Shown: positions 26,184 through 39,067 of the stretch, one piece after another | Layout: every line of letters begins with the position of its first letter | How positions within the stretch are numbered: the first letter of the stretch is position 1 | NCBI GenBank assembly: GCA_021307315.1 | Contig: JAJSPD010000007.1 | Span: 806,001-870,000 of the forward strand | Direction of reading: 5' to 3' | DNA from: Bisporella sp. PMI_857 | Taxonomy: Eukaryota; Ascomycota; Leotiomycetes; Helotiales; Helotiaceae | DNA: 64,000 nt | Notes under the pieces: model-generated | Seen by the model: the letters and a program-made list of their open reading frames with translations, nothing else | Told to the model about the DNA's origin: nothing | Database searches by the model: none | Position numbers and translations under genes: made by a program

Positions 26184-27239
26184 GCTCTCAAGTAAACATG
26201 GCTCTTGCAGCCCAAGGCTTCCCTACGACGGGCCGTCCAATGATGCTTCCTAGATATCACGCTTTATTCTTTGCGCGATTCGTCGAGTACCCTATTAGAG
26301 AGAGGGTCATCGTGATGAAGGCTCGGGCTCTCAATAGCTTCCTCCAACAGAAAGTATCGGTGGTAAATATTCAGAGTACATTGAAGAGCTTGTAACAGAT
26401 TCTCTTGATCTCACTGGCTCACAATAGCGTGCCAACCATCCTGGCGAGAGTCATCCGCCTTTTTGCTTACACCAGTGTCAACGAGCAGATCATATGTGTT
26501 GTCGACGAGCACAGGATTATGAGTACTCTTGGCACCCAAAGGCTAGTGGGGCTGTCTGTTGAATGTGCTCTACTGATTCCGTTACCTTATTCCAGAACTC
26601 GTTTCAAACTTTTGAGAATCGCCTCGATACCCAATAAGCCTCATCTATCTCGCTACGGTTAACCCGGTCTGGCTCCTAGCAATCCCCGGAGACTATATTG
26701 ATAGATTTCTGTACCCTAATCTAAAGTCGATGTTACTCTCTCCTTCGTCCAGTCGAGGCACCGACTTGAGGTAAGAGGCACCTATGCTATTGTCGATTTC
26801 CTAGTGCCTATATCACTTGCTCAGAGTTGCCCTTGAGCGGTTCTCCAACAGGTTGCTAAGGGCGACCCACTGACTGTAAAATCGACAAATTTGTGTTTTT
26901 AATACAATTCGGATCCCCTTAGTAGGACCGGATCCAACACGTTTAAATGGTTGCGGAAAATGGGCACGTGCAAGGCGAATCCAGCACTGTACTGTACATG
27001 AGATTCCGCTTAGTACTGACACGTCTTACTGTCGGTGTCTACTGTACTAATCTCGGAATACAATCCTTCGATCAAGTTTCTGGATGGTGCTACTCAAACT
27101 TCTGAACACGTAATAACTTCTAAGGGAAGGGAAAGCGATCGACTGCAATATAATAAGCTTAATATATAGCATGCCGACTTAATTTAAGCCTTCTCTCTCC
27201 TCCTTCTCCAAACCGTCTCCATATCCAATTGTTCTTGTA
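26184..27239. other. Intergenic, nothing recognised
   Basis: Short ATG frames at 26198-26395 and 26405-26662 have no motif and poor coding character, so I do not annotate them. The right end holds the 3' UTR of the secreted-protein gene. Confidence 0.4.
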
Positions 27240-27795
27240 TCACTTTCCCTTTTCACCGTTTACCGAAACGGTCGCATTCCTCGCACCGTCCGTACTCTTG
27301 ATACTCATAGAAATATTTATATTTATCTCCATATTCCCATTTGCGTTGCCAGAGAGTCCACCCTTGATACCAGACGCTATCATATCCGACATATTAAGTG
27401 GGAGGTTAATGTTGGTTATCCTATCCCCGATCTCAATGCTATTGCCGTCGCCTATAGTGTTGTTTCCATCCCCAATGTCGAAATCGTCGCCTGGCCACAA
27501 TTACCCACGTTAGATAGATGTTTTGTGCTGGGATCTAGAGATAAGGGACGACGGGCTTACCAGTATCTATATCGTTGCCTGTGCCCGCGAACCCGACGCC
27601 GTTGCCGTCACCAAGGCCCGTCCCGCCGGTGGAACCGCTATTACCCGTCTGGTTGCCCGTCACGCCTTGACCGACCTGCCTCTTCTGGATCTGGGGGATG
27701 ATGATTGTGATTGGATGGTCGCCGGGAGCTATAGGAAAGGCCAGAGCTGGAACAAGAAGGATGAATAGAAGGAGGGATATTATCGGTGCTGACAT
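27240..27795 (-). CDS. Small secreted protein with Kex2-type KR site
   Basis: Two exons (27795-27561 and 27490-27240; 70-nt intron with GTAAGC donor and CAG acceptor) encode 161 residues. Residues 1-19 form a signal peptide (SLLLFILLVPALA). A Lys-Arg pair at 38-39 (QIQKRQVGQG) is a likely Kex2 processing site. The mature part is Gly/Asn/Asp-rich with repeated DGN motifs (GLGDGNG, IGDGNN, IGDGNS) and no cysteines. NxS/T sites are present. It should be exported by the secretory pathway. Small size, export and lack of recognisable family fit an effector-like or cell-wall-associated protein, but that is inference. Confidence 0.72.
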
Positions 27796-30700
27796 AGTAA
27801 TTCAGGATATAAATGGATACGATCAAGTATAAAAATGGGGGAGGGAGCGTCTCCAAAGGGTCTCTGGATATCAATGGCTGAAGCCAGAGACAAAGAATTA
27901 TTGATCCTATATCTAGACTTCCACAGAATTCCTGAAGCAGGAATAAAAGGAGCGTAGAAGGAAGTGAAGAAGAGGAAGAGAAGAAAGGGGAGAGCAAAAG
28001 GATGAAGCGTAAGGAGATAAACAGCTTCCAGGGATATTATTCAAGCCCAAACGAGATATATCAAAATTAGCCCCAAGACGGGGATGCCGTCATTGATCTG
28101 GGGTAGGGGGCCATTGCCAATGTTTCCTGAAACAGGATACCGATCCTCCGCATTTAGGGGCATGATAGGGGCTGGGGAGGAACCTACCGGCAGCTAGGTA
28201 TTTCCAGGAAGCTCCCAGCAATGAGATTTCTGGGATCTGCCTCTGATCTTCAGGTGGGGGTATATCACTTGTTGACTATGAGGACGCCAAGAAATTTCAG
28301 TCATACAAAAGCAGATGGCTTTATTGTCTAACCTGAAAAACGAGCTTAAAACGTATCGAGCCTAATGAAGGTAGGGAGCTCTGCGCGATAAAGGCGCTTA
28401 TGTTCAAAATTAGGTTGCAAAACAAAACTTTGCTGTGTAAGAGAGATAACAAAACAATATGTGTTGACAAATATAAAGTTGCGAACAACTTTAAGAAAAT
28501 ATAGATTTAAATAAAAGTTAATGAAAAGGGGTTTTTGAGCTTTTGTTTTCACAAAAATTTTGTTCTTAATATGTTATGATATGCCGCGTTTCATTTTCGT
28601 CCTATTCAACTGGTTAGTTTTGAATTTTCAAACACTGCCCGTTTTGATGTAAAAAGTGATCAGTGCTTGACACCATAATATAATATAATTAGCTTAAATC
28701 TTTAAATATTTTATGTTGAAGGCTGATATCCCTACCGTCTCCGCTTATTAAAGTTTAGCTCGGAAGACGATACCAGATTCCGCTTTACGGGTCGGACCGC
28801 GTCCCACAATTCTAAGCCAGCCAATTCATCCTTCCAACGTTAAGCTTCTAAATGGACGTGCAAACTGAGTCTTATGCGCATCATAAGCGCGATTTTTGGC
28901 TTCTTTATCATTACCGAAGATGCTGGGTCTTTAAATATGTAATCACGCCATCAGGGTCTAGAGGTACACACAAGCCACGGGCTTGGAAGCAATAGCAAGC
29001 AACACCCCGCCAAATTGTAAATGGAGAGTGCTGGAATTGTACAACAACATAAATAACTAGCCTTGCAACCTATTTTTAGCGAAAATGATCCGTTTGCAGA
29101 TGCTTAAAGAGGTCGTTTAATAGCATGCTTGCCAATGAAACACGGCTTCCCATTGCTCGGTAAAATTGAAACACAATGATGCTTCACCCGTATTGGCGAA
29201 GACAGGTACAGGCTAGTCTAGCGAATCAAAACTAATCCTGGATTTAGGGTAGGCATGACTAGTGATAACTTCCAATGGCGCAGTGGCAGCTGGAGAGGCA
29301 CTTGGCACTGCCTCTCTGTTGAACACCTTTTGTGTATCCTCTTCCGTGACGAAGGAAGACAGCTTGAGCTGATATGTTTGAATCCCGCGGCTGCCAACCC
29401 ATCATACCCCCGATAACAGCGCGGCGAGTAGGACTACGGATTTGTGAGTCGCGATGACAGCCTCGGAAGCGAATACGACCCGATCTTGGATCGGCCTCGC
29501 TAAAGCAGTTTCATGTCCAGATACTGATCCTTGCCTCTTCTCAGCTATGCAGATGGCCTTCCTGACTCGTGCGCTTATTACGAATAAGCATGCAGCACTG
29601 GAATAGGGGTCCCCTAAGCCTCAGAACATCATGTCTCAGGAAACATCGGCCGCCCTTCGCCCAGAATCTCGCCCACATCTAAGCCACCGGCTCCAGGATA
29701 TTGTATTCCCCCAAGATAATCAAGCTGCGCCATGTCCGTACCCACCGCCAATTATCAAGCTTCAAGCCGGTAGCTACTTTAGCTGAGACAGGGTAGACTG
29801 CTGAGCACTATGCTCTCCCAGACGTGGATAGGTCATTGTTGTGGCCGTTGCCATTATGTACGGACGGGCACGCCAGTGGGGAAGGTGGCGATTTATCATG
29901 CTACAGGGGAAGTTTACCTGGATGCATGTGATCGATGGAGGCGGACTATATTTGTAATGAGAGGATGTGGCATGCTCTGGGTTTGTAGTTGTTCTTTAGT
30001 ATATGCCCAGTTGCTGCTTGAGCTGTGTTCCCGCTCTTTCTGTTTAATGAGATTTACAAAGTGCTCACCTTTAGGTATTCTTGTTCCTATGCTTCTATAC
30101 TTCATTAGAAATCGATTTGACAACCAAGGTTTTATGCTCTAGTGACATTCTCTTGATCAACGAAGAGGCGTGCTCTGAGGACATTTCTAGGATAAGTAAT
30201 AAAAAACTTAATTTGTAATTCATGCATCAGTACAGGCCGCATGGCGATGCCAGCGTCTTAAGTTGTGGTATTTACAGCCGACCCAAGAGTGCTGCTAAAC
30301 TGGAATGAGTCTACTGTCATGTAGCTGCCTACTGGCCTTACATATCAAGGAGCCATGTAAAAGGCCATCGGCCATATATCAATGACTACGTGGGGCTTTA
30401 AAAATCAACACTTTACGGTTAAATAACATGCATTTATTTTGATATTTGTGGTTTTCCTGTTATCTTGGGGTGGGGTGCCGTGATTGGCTGGCGAAGCGAG
30501 CTGGAAAAGGGGGAAAGGGGAGTGGATAGAGAACTGAGATATATGGAGGGCTGTATTTGTAAAGTCAGAGGTCTTCAAATTTGTGTCCAAGTCCATCACG
30601 GCATAAAATTGCAGCGCTTGTAATGTCTTCTTTATCACTCTATGTCATGAATCGCTTCTCTCAATGTGCAGCAAGTACACTGACATTGGTGATGCTACAC

Positions 30701-30809
30701 TCAATTAGGACAAGTCAAAACAGCACATCTAACCTTCTATGAAAATTTTCCTCTCTGTTTCATGCTATCTAAAATCCTCATCAACTAACTTAATCGTTAC
30801 TTGTCTTCT
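27796..30809. other. 3-kb gene-poor stretch, partly AT-rich
   Basis: No gene is supported. From about 28.3 to 29.1 kb the base composition is AT-rich. At 29276-29286 there is a perfect pol III A-box (TGGCGCAGTGG) and at 29376-29385 a B-box-like GTTTGAATCC, but the spacing is about 100 nt and no T-stem pairs, so I do not call a tRNA. The hairpin around 29294-29317 (GAGAGGCA and TGCCTCTC arms) lies between these boxes. Confidence 0.4.
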
Positions 30810-32761
30810 TCAAGTAGATCTCCCACCATCATCCACAAAGGCAACATATTTCCTATCCACAGCCAAATCGATGGTACTCCCTCTTTCCTTGAAATCAGCG
30901 CTCTCATTCTCGGCTTCATGCTTCTTATCCTTGTTGGCGAAGTATCTAATAACCCATATCATGGTGAATTGGCCTACACTAAGGACTGACATGACCGTGA
31001 AGCCGAGGGTGAATCTTGGTGCATATTTTCCCACGTTGAGTACCACCACTATCTTGATTAGTATCTATCATTCAGTTACAGGACTCTGAGGAGGGGGAGG
31101 CGGGGAGGGATATACCTGGTACCCAAGCAATAAATACCTGTCCAAAAGTCTGAGCTACGCCAATGACAATAGCTCGTTCTTCTGCATCATCGTGGCAAAA
31201 CTCGTTGACCCATGCATACATCTAAGGGGGGTTTTTTAGAATGTTTCATCGAATAGACCACAAGATACGTACTACCGGCCACAGTCCCCAAGACGCCGCG
31301 TTGATGAGGTATCCGAAAAAAGTGGCTCCGTAGCCTGGGTAGGAAACTACTATTATCATGCCGACAAAATTGATGGTCTGTGATGATTGTGAATATGTTT
31401 AGAGTTTAATTGGTCCAGGAAGACTTACCGCAGGAACAACCATTACCTGCCATCGCTTTCCACCTAGCCCGTCAGAGACCCATCCATATGCAAGAGTGGT
31501 GACGAGACCTAAAGCTTGAGCAGCTGTGGGGAACAAATTTATCTGATAGACAGAGAATCGATTGAGCGACTTTAACCAGACCGAGAAATAATTCAGTGGC
31601 TGCGTAACAACACAGTGGAAGCTATAGCTAGTCAGCCTTTTGTCTGAAACACTACCCCGGCGACCATACATCAGCATTAAAGTCACAACATAAATGGGCC
31701 AGTGCGTGAGCACTTTTCCAATTTTCGCCCAGGAGAGCGGAACAGGAGCGCGACGATCGATCTTTTGCATACGAGCAATATACTTTGATCGATCCTCTAC
31801 TTTCAGCCATCTGGCTCTCGTAGTATACGGGTTATCAGGGATGGCGTACAGTCCCCAGATGGGGCCTGGAAGCGAGATAACGCCGCAAAAAATGAAGAGC
31901 CAGCGCCAGCCTGGTAGCCCGAGATGGCCATCCAGGCCCTTATAAATTCCCGCCTGGAGGTAGCCGCTAAACATTCCAGCGGCATAGCTCGCGGAATAGA
32001 ATATCGCGATTCTTTTTCCAAGTTCTGCAACGCGTGGTGAGCTTAGAGGGGGGATATCCCGATGGTGGAATAAATACCTCTTGGAGTATACCAGCTGCCC
32101 ATCAAAGTGATCACGCCAACCGCGAAAGGGCTTTCCAGCATGCCGATGATGAAGCGAAGAGCGAATACGTGCTTTGTGCTCTGGACCGCGGCAAAGCAGA
32201 AGGTGATTACGGTCCATAAGAACTCAGCAAGGGGCAAATACCAAGATGGCCGGACTTTGGATGATCAGCAAATTAAAAGTTTTCCCAGGAAAATCAAAAA
32301 CCTACGTCTGGTCAGAAGCAGCTGAGATGGGATTTGCCCAACCAGATATCCGGAAGTAAAGAACGTAGCTAGAAGATTGTATTGGTTGCCGTGAAACTTT
32401 AGATCTTCTTTCATTCCAGAGACATAGGCGTTGGCTGAGGCAACCCTCCGTCAGCATACATCCTAATTTTAGGCTGAAAAATACCAACTGATATTTCCAG
32501 AGTCTAACAATCTAATAAAGTAGCCATAGGTCGCCCAGGATCTGTAGTACTTCTATAAGTTATTGCCATGAAGAGGCTTTTTGAGTAGGGCATGGCTTAC
32601 AGAAGAAAAAGATCAAGTCGTTGGACCAGCTTCCTCTCTTCTTCTGTGCGCTCGCCATCCCAGATAACTTCTTGTATTTTTACCCATTTACTTTTGCTTT
32701 TGACAGAGCCATCTTGTTGATAATTATCGCTGATTGCGATCTCTTGGTTGTCGACGCCCAT
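30810..32761 (-). CDS. MFS transporter of the Dal5/allantoate permease (ACS) family
   Basis: Nine exons (32761-32601, 32541-32489, 32434-32306, 32254-32078, 32024-31670, 31621-31429, 31377-31273, 31221-31116, 31048-30810) with introns of 48-67 nt give 505 residues, the normal length. Family hallmarks include [77 protein letters not shown] and [19 protein letters not shown]. Twelve membrane helices are expected, with both termini cytosolic. Relatives import allantoate, nicotinate, pantothenate, dipeptides or other small organic anions with protons at the plasma membrane; the substrate cannot be told from sequence. All splice phases fit without frameshifts, so the gene looks functional. No enzyme of an obvious matching pathway is adjacent. 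Confidence 0.9.
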
Positions 32762-34264
32762 GTTGGGTTGGGTAAGACGTTGGGCGGGAAATACTCGAAC
32801 GAGAAGCTGTCGCTTGTGCGGGAGCATCACGATTTATATGGCAAGCATACCTTTTTGAATTTTTCGAATAATGACGTTGGTCAACCCAGGTATCACGACA
32901 TGACCATGGCCCACTTTTGCGAATAGCTCAAAGTGGGTTAAACAGTGGATAGTAGTTCCCATTGGAATTAACATTACCCAAGTCTAAGCCTATTGTCTGT
33001 CTTAGAGCGGGCCATAAGCGTACCGTTACTTCATCAAATCCAGTACCAGGGTACTAGTCCCTAGCGACGGGGCTTGCAAACCCTGTTGCCCATGTACACT
33101 TGGGGGGCTGTTCTAAAGGTCTGTGTGGCGCCATTAAGTGCTTGGTTTGGGACTATGAGCATGGCATTGAGTTTGGTTTAGGGAAAATTGATAGTTGATT
33201 GTGATGACATATTGATAAAGCAGATGTGAGGGTTTAGGAGGATAGCTAACATCCATCCCTGGGTCGAGAGAAACCCACCCGTAACGAGACAAATCCATTG
33301 TTCGGGGGTCTCACGTCTCTTACTCGCGAGTATATGAAGTTACGGTCAGTTTATTATTGCTCTTTAGCCATTTCTCTATAAAAATTCGGTCTCCAACAAG
33401 AAAAACACAGCGGTCTTGTTATGCTGTCGATCGTCTCGTCCATAGCGTCGGGCGCCGCTTTAGATGTCCCCCCTTGCTTTATCACGACTATCGGCCTGTT
33501 TCTAGAATTCGGGGCCATAGTACGAAAATCCTATCAAGAAAGGCTATAGCTTCAAACTTTAAAGACTCAAAGCATATAGAAACCTGCATGCTGGGTTTAT
33601 CCAGAAAAAAGGGAAAGAGTACACAAGATGCCAAGCGTCTTAGCGAGGATTTACGGAGCAGCGTGCTTATATAGTGTTATATTTACAGCCACGATAAATA
33701 CAGCATTGTAAACAATACCTAATTCATTCAAAGTATGGCATTTTTCTAGAAGTTTCTATAAGCAGCTACGTGTCTGCTTTCGTGTTTATTGCTTCTCACT
33801 ATATCTCTATTCATCGTCGTAAATTATAAACGACCGCGCCAGTAAAGCCTTTGCAAAGAGCTTTCTGCCCGGGGGAGCCTTAAACATATAATGCCATATC
33901 AACCGTAAAAAGACCCCTATATCTACTCTTCATCATCGTACATATAAGCGGCCTTCGAAAAAGCCGAAAGCCTAAAGCCAACAATATCTCTCACTCCGTC
34001 GGAAGAGAAAGCCCTTACGGTATCCCCTTTTGCTTAAATAGAAAGCAGAGATACCTCGTGCTCAGCCCCTGATGAAATGAAAATACACGGGAATCCGGTC
34101 AAGGTAGTCCTGAACACGTTGTACGTTAAGGCGCTCTGGCCACTTGTGAACTAAGCTATGTACCTTTATCAAGTAGCTCCAACAGTAGCGCCTGCCAAGG
34201 AGAAAGCAACCCAGACAGCCGTGAGAACCCCAAGTTTAGGGGGACAGAACCTAAGTCCCGTTAG
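32762..34264. other. 1.5-kb intergenic region
   Basis: No supported gene. The left end carries the promoter of the MFS gene. A 105-codon frame at 33357-33674 begins with a non-ATG codon, is Arg/Lys/Ser-rich, and has no recognisable motif. Confidence 0.4.
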
Positions 34265-36548
34265 CTAATATGAACCAAGTATCTGCATGAATACGTACTC
34301 TTCCGAACTAAGACCAATAAATCCACCCCAAAAGAACCACTGCGCAATCCAAAGAAGGAACATGCTTATGACCGTGGCCGCATACAGTTCCACAGATGCT
34401 TTCTGGGAAACCCAGTTATTTTGGCCCTTAGCTGAGAAAGTGCCATATACCGTGTAATCTCCTCCCTCGCTACTCGTCAATAGCGATTCTTCTGCGCCTC
34501 TACTCTTGTCCATCCAATAATATGCAAACTTCTCCATTAACCTTGCGCAACGTTCATTCGACTGGGCCATCAGCTCCTCCACAATGTTCGATGTTGTCTG
34601 CTTGCCTCTCTGCCACTTTGGTAAATCGAGGCTACTAGATGCAGCCAACCTATTCATCCTACGTGTAGCCCGTATTAACTGAACGAGCGCCATGGTAATA
34701 ATAATAAGCCACATGAGTGCTCCAGCATACATGAATTTTGCTGGTAACCTTCTCTCCGCTCTTTCCATACCTCCAAGGTAGAAGTCGTGTTCTCGACCAT
34801 AATTGACAGTCATGGCCATATAATATAATGATAAAAATTGGAGGATCATTTCCGCAAATAAAGAAGACGCGGCTGCAGAGAAATTCATCGCTTCGAAAGG
34901 TTGTACACCAATCAGCAAAATCGTTAGCCAAGCAAGCCGAGGAATTGAGCACCAGAGGAGCATCAATTGAACAACGGGAATGTCTTCATAACCAGGGGTG
35001 TTCTGGATAAGAAACACATTGAACCAGTTTGCAAGAAGTTGAAGAGCGGCGATGAAGGTCCCCTTGAAAAACCAACACCACGAGTGCGGGTGCCATAGAG
35101 AGCCGCGTGGGATTCGGTGTATGCCTGTTCCCTGGCTGAGAAATGCGGCAAGGAAAGTAGCTATATTGACTAGAGCAAAGCTTCCGAGCTTCCACTCATT
35201 CGAGGCACATGTTTCCGTTGCTCTGATAGATCCTAAATGGTTGATATAGGCAATGTTTGAATCGTTGGATGGTTTAATAGTCCATCGCCATGGAATCATG
35301 TCGAGAGGGGTAGGGGCGGCTAATTGACGCCAATCATCTGGAAGACCGTGCCAGTCCTGCACATTGCCACAAAGATCGTGGAGCCACTTTATATAGTCTA
35401 TTCGGGTCTCGAATATCTGGCATGAGCCTCCACAGGAATCGTAGCCGAAGTCGCGGCAGAAGCAAGCCCTATCAACTGCGCGCTTGACTTTGCAGTAGCC
35501 ACTTGAGTCGAGCTCACAAGCATCGGTTGCACACTGATCAGTGAGCTCGATCACCTGCCTCGTCATATCCGCGACACACATGGGCCAGTGCCAATCTTCG
35601 ATTGGGATGCACGCGAATTCTGTGGTTTTGAGTGCGTCCGTCCAGTTATCGGGTAAGGACGTCGACCCACAGGTGGCATTAATCCATAGCCGCTCCTTCG
35701 TCAAGTCTATCTGCCCCAGCCCTGAACATGGTTCCCTTTTTGGATCTATAGTGAAGGCGCTGCAGAAGCATTCTTTATCAAAATAGTCGCCATAGCTGAT
35801 GCTACGCTGGGCGAGATCGTAACCAACAGTTTCGAAATCCAGAGCGATCATGGACCGTAGAGATTCACTATATTCCCAAGGACGGGCAGCATTTCCGGTA
35901 TGTTGGGTAATGCTTGTGAAACTACAGGAGGCCATTACATGTTGAAATGGTTCCATCGATTGAGCAGAAACCGAGTCGGTTAGGCATGTTGGTGCATTGT
36001 AAATCACGTTAACGGCCGCGTAGCCTTTAGCTAGGGAGGCCGGGGAGAGATTTTGCAGCCCGTTCGCGTCGCCGACATCAACAAGCCACGTTCGACCGGT
36101 GATGTTATGAATCCATAGATACAACTGCGCTTTGGCGAGTACTGATCTACCACAGTATGGGAGATAACCTTCGATAATATCGGGGGAAAATCCAATGCTG
36201 AGACAGCTGAGTTGAGTCAGCCATTGGTGGTGGGTGCAGATAACTCCAAAGTGTGAGGTACATCGTTTGCTGGTACATTTCGTCATAGTACTCAGCCAGG
36301 TGGATTGATCCTGCTGAGCGATGCACTGTGGCATAGGAGCTAAATCTTCAGGGTTGACCCAGCCATTGTAATTTTTCTGGGGGGTCACGATATAGCCCTC
36401 CCCATTAGAATTAACAGTGGTGATATGGAGCGCTTCTGTAGCACTAATTTGTCAAAGATTATGGAGATATTGGGAGGGAAATACCTCTCGCAGCTACCCC
36501 GTAAACCCCGGCCGGCAACAGCGCAAGATACGTACTAGATATTTTCAT
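34265..36548 (-). CDS. Cys-rich ectodomain multipass membrane protein, unknown function
   Basis: Two exons (36548-36485 and 36435-34265; 49-nt intron) encode 744 residues. The ATG at 36548 gives a signal peptide (MKISSTYLALLPAGVYGVAA) ahead of a roughly 380-residue Cys-rich, N-glycosylatable ectodomain with several repeated short Cys blocks such as CTSKRC, CATDACELDSSGYC and CFCRDFGYDSCGGSC. About six hydrophobic helices follow (starting near WKLGSFALVNIATFLAAF, WFFKGTFIAALQLLANWF, LMLLWCSIPRLAWLTILLIG, LFAEMILQFLSLYYMAM, FMYAGALMWLIIITMALV and ATVISMFLLWIAQWFFWGG), with a cytosolic loop between the last two. I do not recognise a named family. The layout suggests a plasma-membrane surface protein or sensor; the function is open. 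Confidence 0.78.
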
Positions 36549-37375
36549 CTTGCCGATGGTGTCAAGGCGCCTTGTGCTTCAAAGTGGTGTCAAGGATAGT
36601 CGCTGAGGTGTTTTTGATTCAGTTGAGAAATGATGCTCTTCCGGTGCGGGGTTGCGCAGCTCTGTTAGCAGGTTACCAATTATCCTGCCAGAGACCTATC
36701 GGCACGTGCTGAATGCCAAGAATACTGGTCAACATCTATAAAGTTTCTTACGGAAGGTATAAAACTTCTCTCATTTGTTTTTTTCAATCTAAATTAATTA
36801 TTGACTAACTTATGAGGGATGCGAGATCAGTTTGCTTTAGCCATAATTCGTTAGTCACTTTGATCGGTATTGATCCGCATAGCGACCTTACATGAATTTG
36901 CATACCACAGCAGCCACTAAGCTGATGACGATTTTCTAGCATAGTAGTAAAGGCCGAAAACTCGGACAAGACCCTTCTATAAATATCAGGAGTAATAAAA
37001 GCCCGATGGTGGAGCTGTAATGGAGGAATTCTATTGTATTATAAACCGAGACTTTCCGCAAATCAGGCACGAGAGCGACGATGTGACCGTATTTTTCTAG
37101 TGGGAGTGGTTCAGAGTGTTCAGGGGTGGCCACGGAACATGACTTATAATAAAAGTATAGGAGATAACAATGTGTGCATAGAGTTTGAGATGCTTAAAGT
37201 CAAAGTACCTATCGATTTTCTCGGCACTGGGGGTTTCTCGCTACCTAGGGCGGGACATCACTAGGGTAATTACGAACCTTCTTTAATACCATATCTTTTA
37301 GTCAATTACTGCAGAAGCTCTATGCTCTGGCGACATACTCGCTCGAGTTCCAAAAATCCTGAGAGTAGAGGATGA
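36549..37375. other. Intergenic, no gene seen
   Basis: This 0.8-kb region lies between the membrane-protein start and the monooxygenase stop. It should hold the promoter of the former and the terminator of the latter. No other feature was recognised. Confidence 0.45.
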
Positions 37376-39067
37376 CTACTGCCCATTTGTAGGTTCGGCC
37401 TCATAGTTATCGTACTTGTATCGACTGCCTGGATGATCGTCACGCAACTTGGATTGTCCCTTCCCATAGATTCTCTCCCGCATTGTACCAGACTCTCCCA
37501 GTGGCGCGTACCTGCCCCGCTTCCGAAGTTCTGGGATTAGCAAGTGTACTAAATCCTCAAAACTTCCTGGTGTTAAAACATAGCCAATATTGAAGCCATC
37601 TAGATCTGCAACATCAATCCACTCTTCCAAGACGTCCGCGACCTCCTCCGGCGAGCCAACAGGGACTGGGCCATTACCACCAATTGAGATTATCTTGCCA
37701 ATATTTCGAGGAGTCCAAACTGGAACATCATCTCCTTTATAATTTAGGCTGGCCACCAAGGAGTGTACCTTGGCATCAATTGTTGAATCCGACGGGCTGA
37801 TTTCAGTATCCAAATCATGTTTACTCAAATCAATGCCCGAATTTCCAGAAAAGAAGGACAAGCCACCTTCAGTACTGGCATATTTAAGTGCGTCTTGATA
37901 CTTTTGCTTCGCTTCTTCTGTTGTTCTCCCAATGATTGGGGTCATTATTGCAAATATCTTGACAGACTTTGGATCTCTTCCAAATTCGGCAGCTTTTGCA
38001 CGTATAGCCTTGACTCTAGGGGCTAGAATGTGCGGGGAAAGCGCAGACACAAAAACGCCTTCCGCATGGGCCGCACCAAAAGCTATCCCAGCTCTATTCT
38101 AAATTAGAATTCCACAATACTGTAATAATATGAAGTGGAGGCTTACGGAGAAGTACCAGCTTGGAATAGAAACGGAGTCCTTTGTGGCGATGGGTCAAGA
38201 ATATGAGGTGCATCAAATTTGAATTTATTGCCATGGTGATGGATTGTTCTGATGCGGTTGAAGTCTGAATAGATCTCATTTTCGGCATCTTCCGCTAAAG
38301 CATCATCTGCCCATGATCCTTCCCATAACCTAGATTCCTGTCAATATCAAACTTTTATGATGGTGCCATTTTACGGTGACCTACTTGTATAACGATCTAA
38401 CGAATTCATCGGCAATTTCGTAGCGTTGGTCATGATCAACATACGGTAGCCCGACCTAAAGATCGTGTCAGATGAGAGAGCATTTCCAGTGCTAAGTTAC
38501 ACCATACTGCTTTGGACGCCGACTTTTTCCAAGACGTAACAATGTTCCATCCAAATCTGCCTTGGGTTAGGTGATCCAGGGTTGAGAATCTCTTTGCCAC
38601 TGTATAGGGCGCCTCATAAGAAGTCGAAGTAGTGATAGCAAAACCAAGATTTTTAGTCACCGATGCCATTGCAGTCACGGGCTATAGGTCATCAGCGAAT
38701 ATTCAACTCTGGAAATATCACACACAATCGCTGGATCGCCCATAGGATATTGTGCTCCTGATCGCATGCAAGCCTCGGCGCTCCCTTTGTAGACGTCATG
38801 CTGACCGAATGTATCTGCAAGAAATAACGCATTGATGTCACCCTCCTCGAGTAGTTTAGCCAAGTTTGTCCAGTAAGAGAGATCTCGCCGCTTCGTAGCA
38901 CTCGCATCTTTGGGGTTTCTCCACTGACCGAAGGACAGATGTCCAACTGTGAACATGTCAAACGCATTCAGAAATATACGCTTTGGAGCATCTTTCTGGC
39001 GCTTGGTTGAGTCCAAAAAATCTTCTGAATCAGATTTTCGCTTCTTGTCATTCTCAGTGGTAGACAT
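37376..39067 (-). CDS. FMN-dependent monooxygenase, NtaA/SnaA/DszA family
   Basis: Five exons (39067-38726, 38681-38508, 38455-38385, 38329-38147, 38093-37376) encode 495 residues. Diagnostic motifs of this bacterial-luciferase-like family are in order: FGQWRNPKD, FLADTFGQHDVYKG, KNLGFAITTSTSYE, RFSTLDHLTQGRFGWNIVTS, PSPQRTPFLFQAGTSPAG, HAEGVFVSA, and near the end GSPEEVADVLEEW and LVHLLIPELRKRGRY. Members use reduced FMN from a partner reductase and O2 to cleave C-N or C-S bonds, or perform type II Baeyer-Villiger oxidation. The exact substrate is unknown. I chose ATG 39067 because the domain starts about 40 residues after it; the longer open frame upstream is hydrophobic and unlike the family. 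It is divergent to a flavin Baeyer-Villiger gene 0.75 kb away, suggesting a shared oxidative pathway. Intron 1 is short (44 nt). Confidence 0.9.

Noticed and set aside
26198..26662. Two short ATG or near-ATG frames beside the solo LTR
   Set aside because: No domain or coding-like composition; stops in all frames between them.
29276..29385. tRNA or SINE from a perfect A-box and a B-box-like match
   Set aside because: The boxes are 100 nt apart and the T-stem and acceptor stem do not pair.
29810..30142. 110-codon ATG frame
   Set aside because: Cys/Leu-rich with no motif, and no splice context or homology I recognise.
33357..33674. 105-codon frame in the MFS/membrane-protein gap
   Set aside because: Begins with a non-ATG codon and is basic low-complexity sequence without motif.
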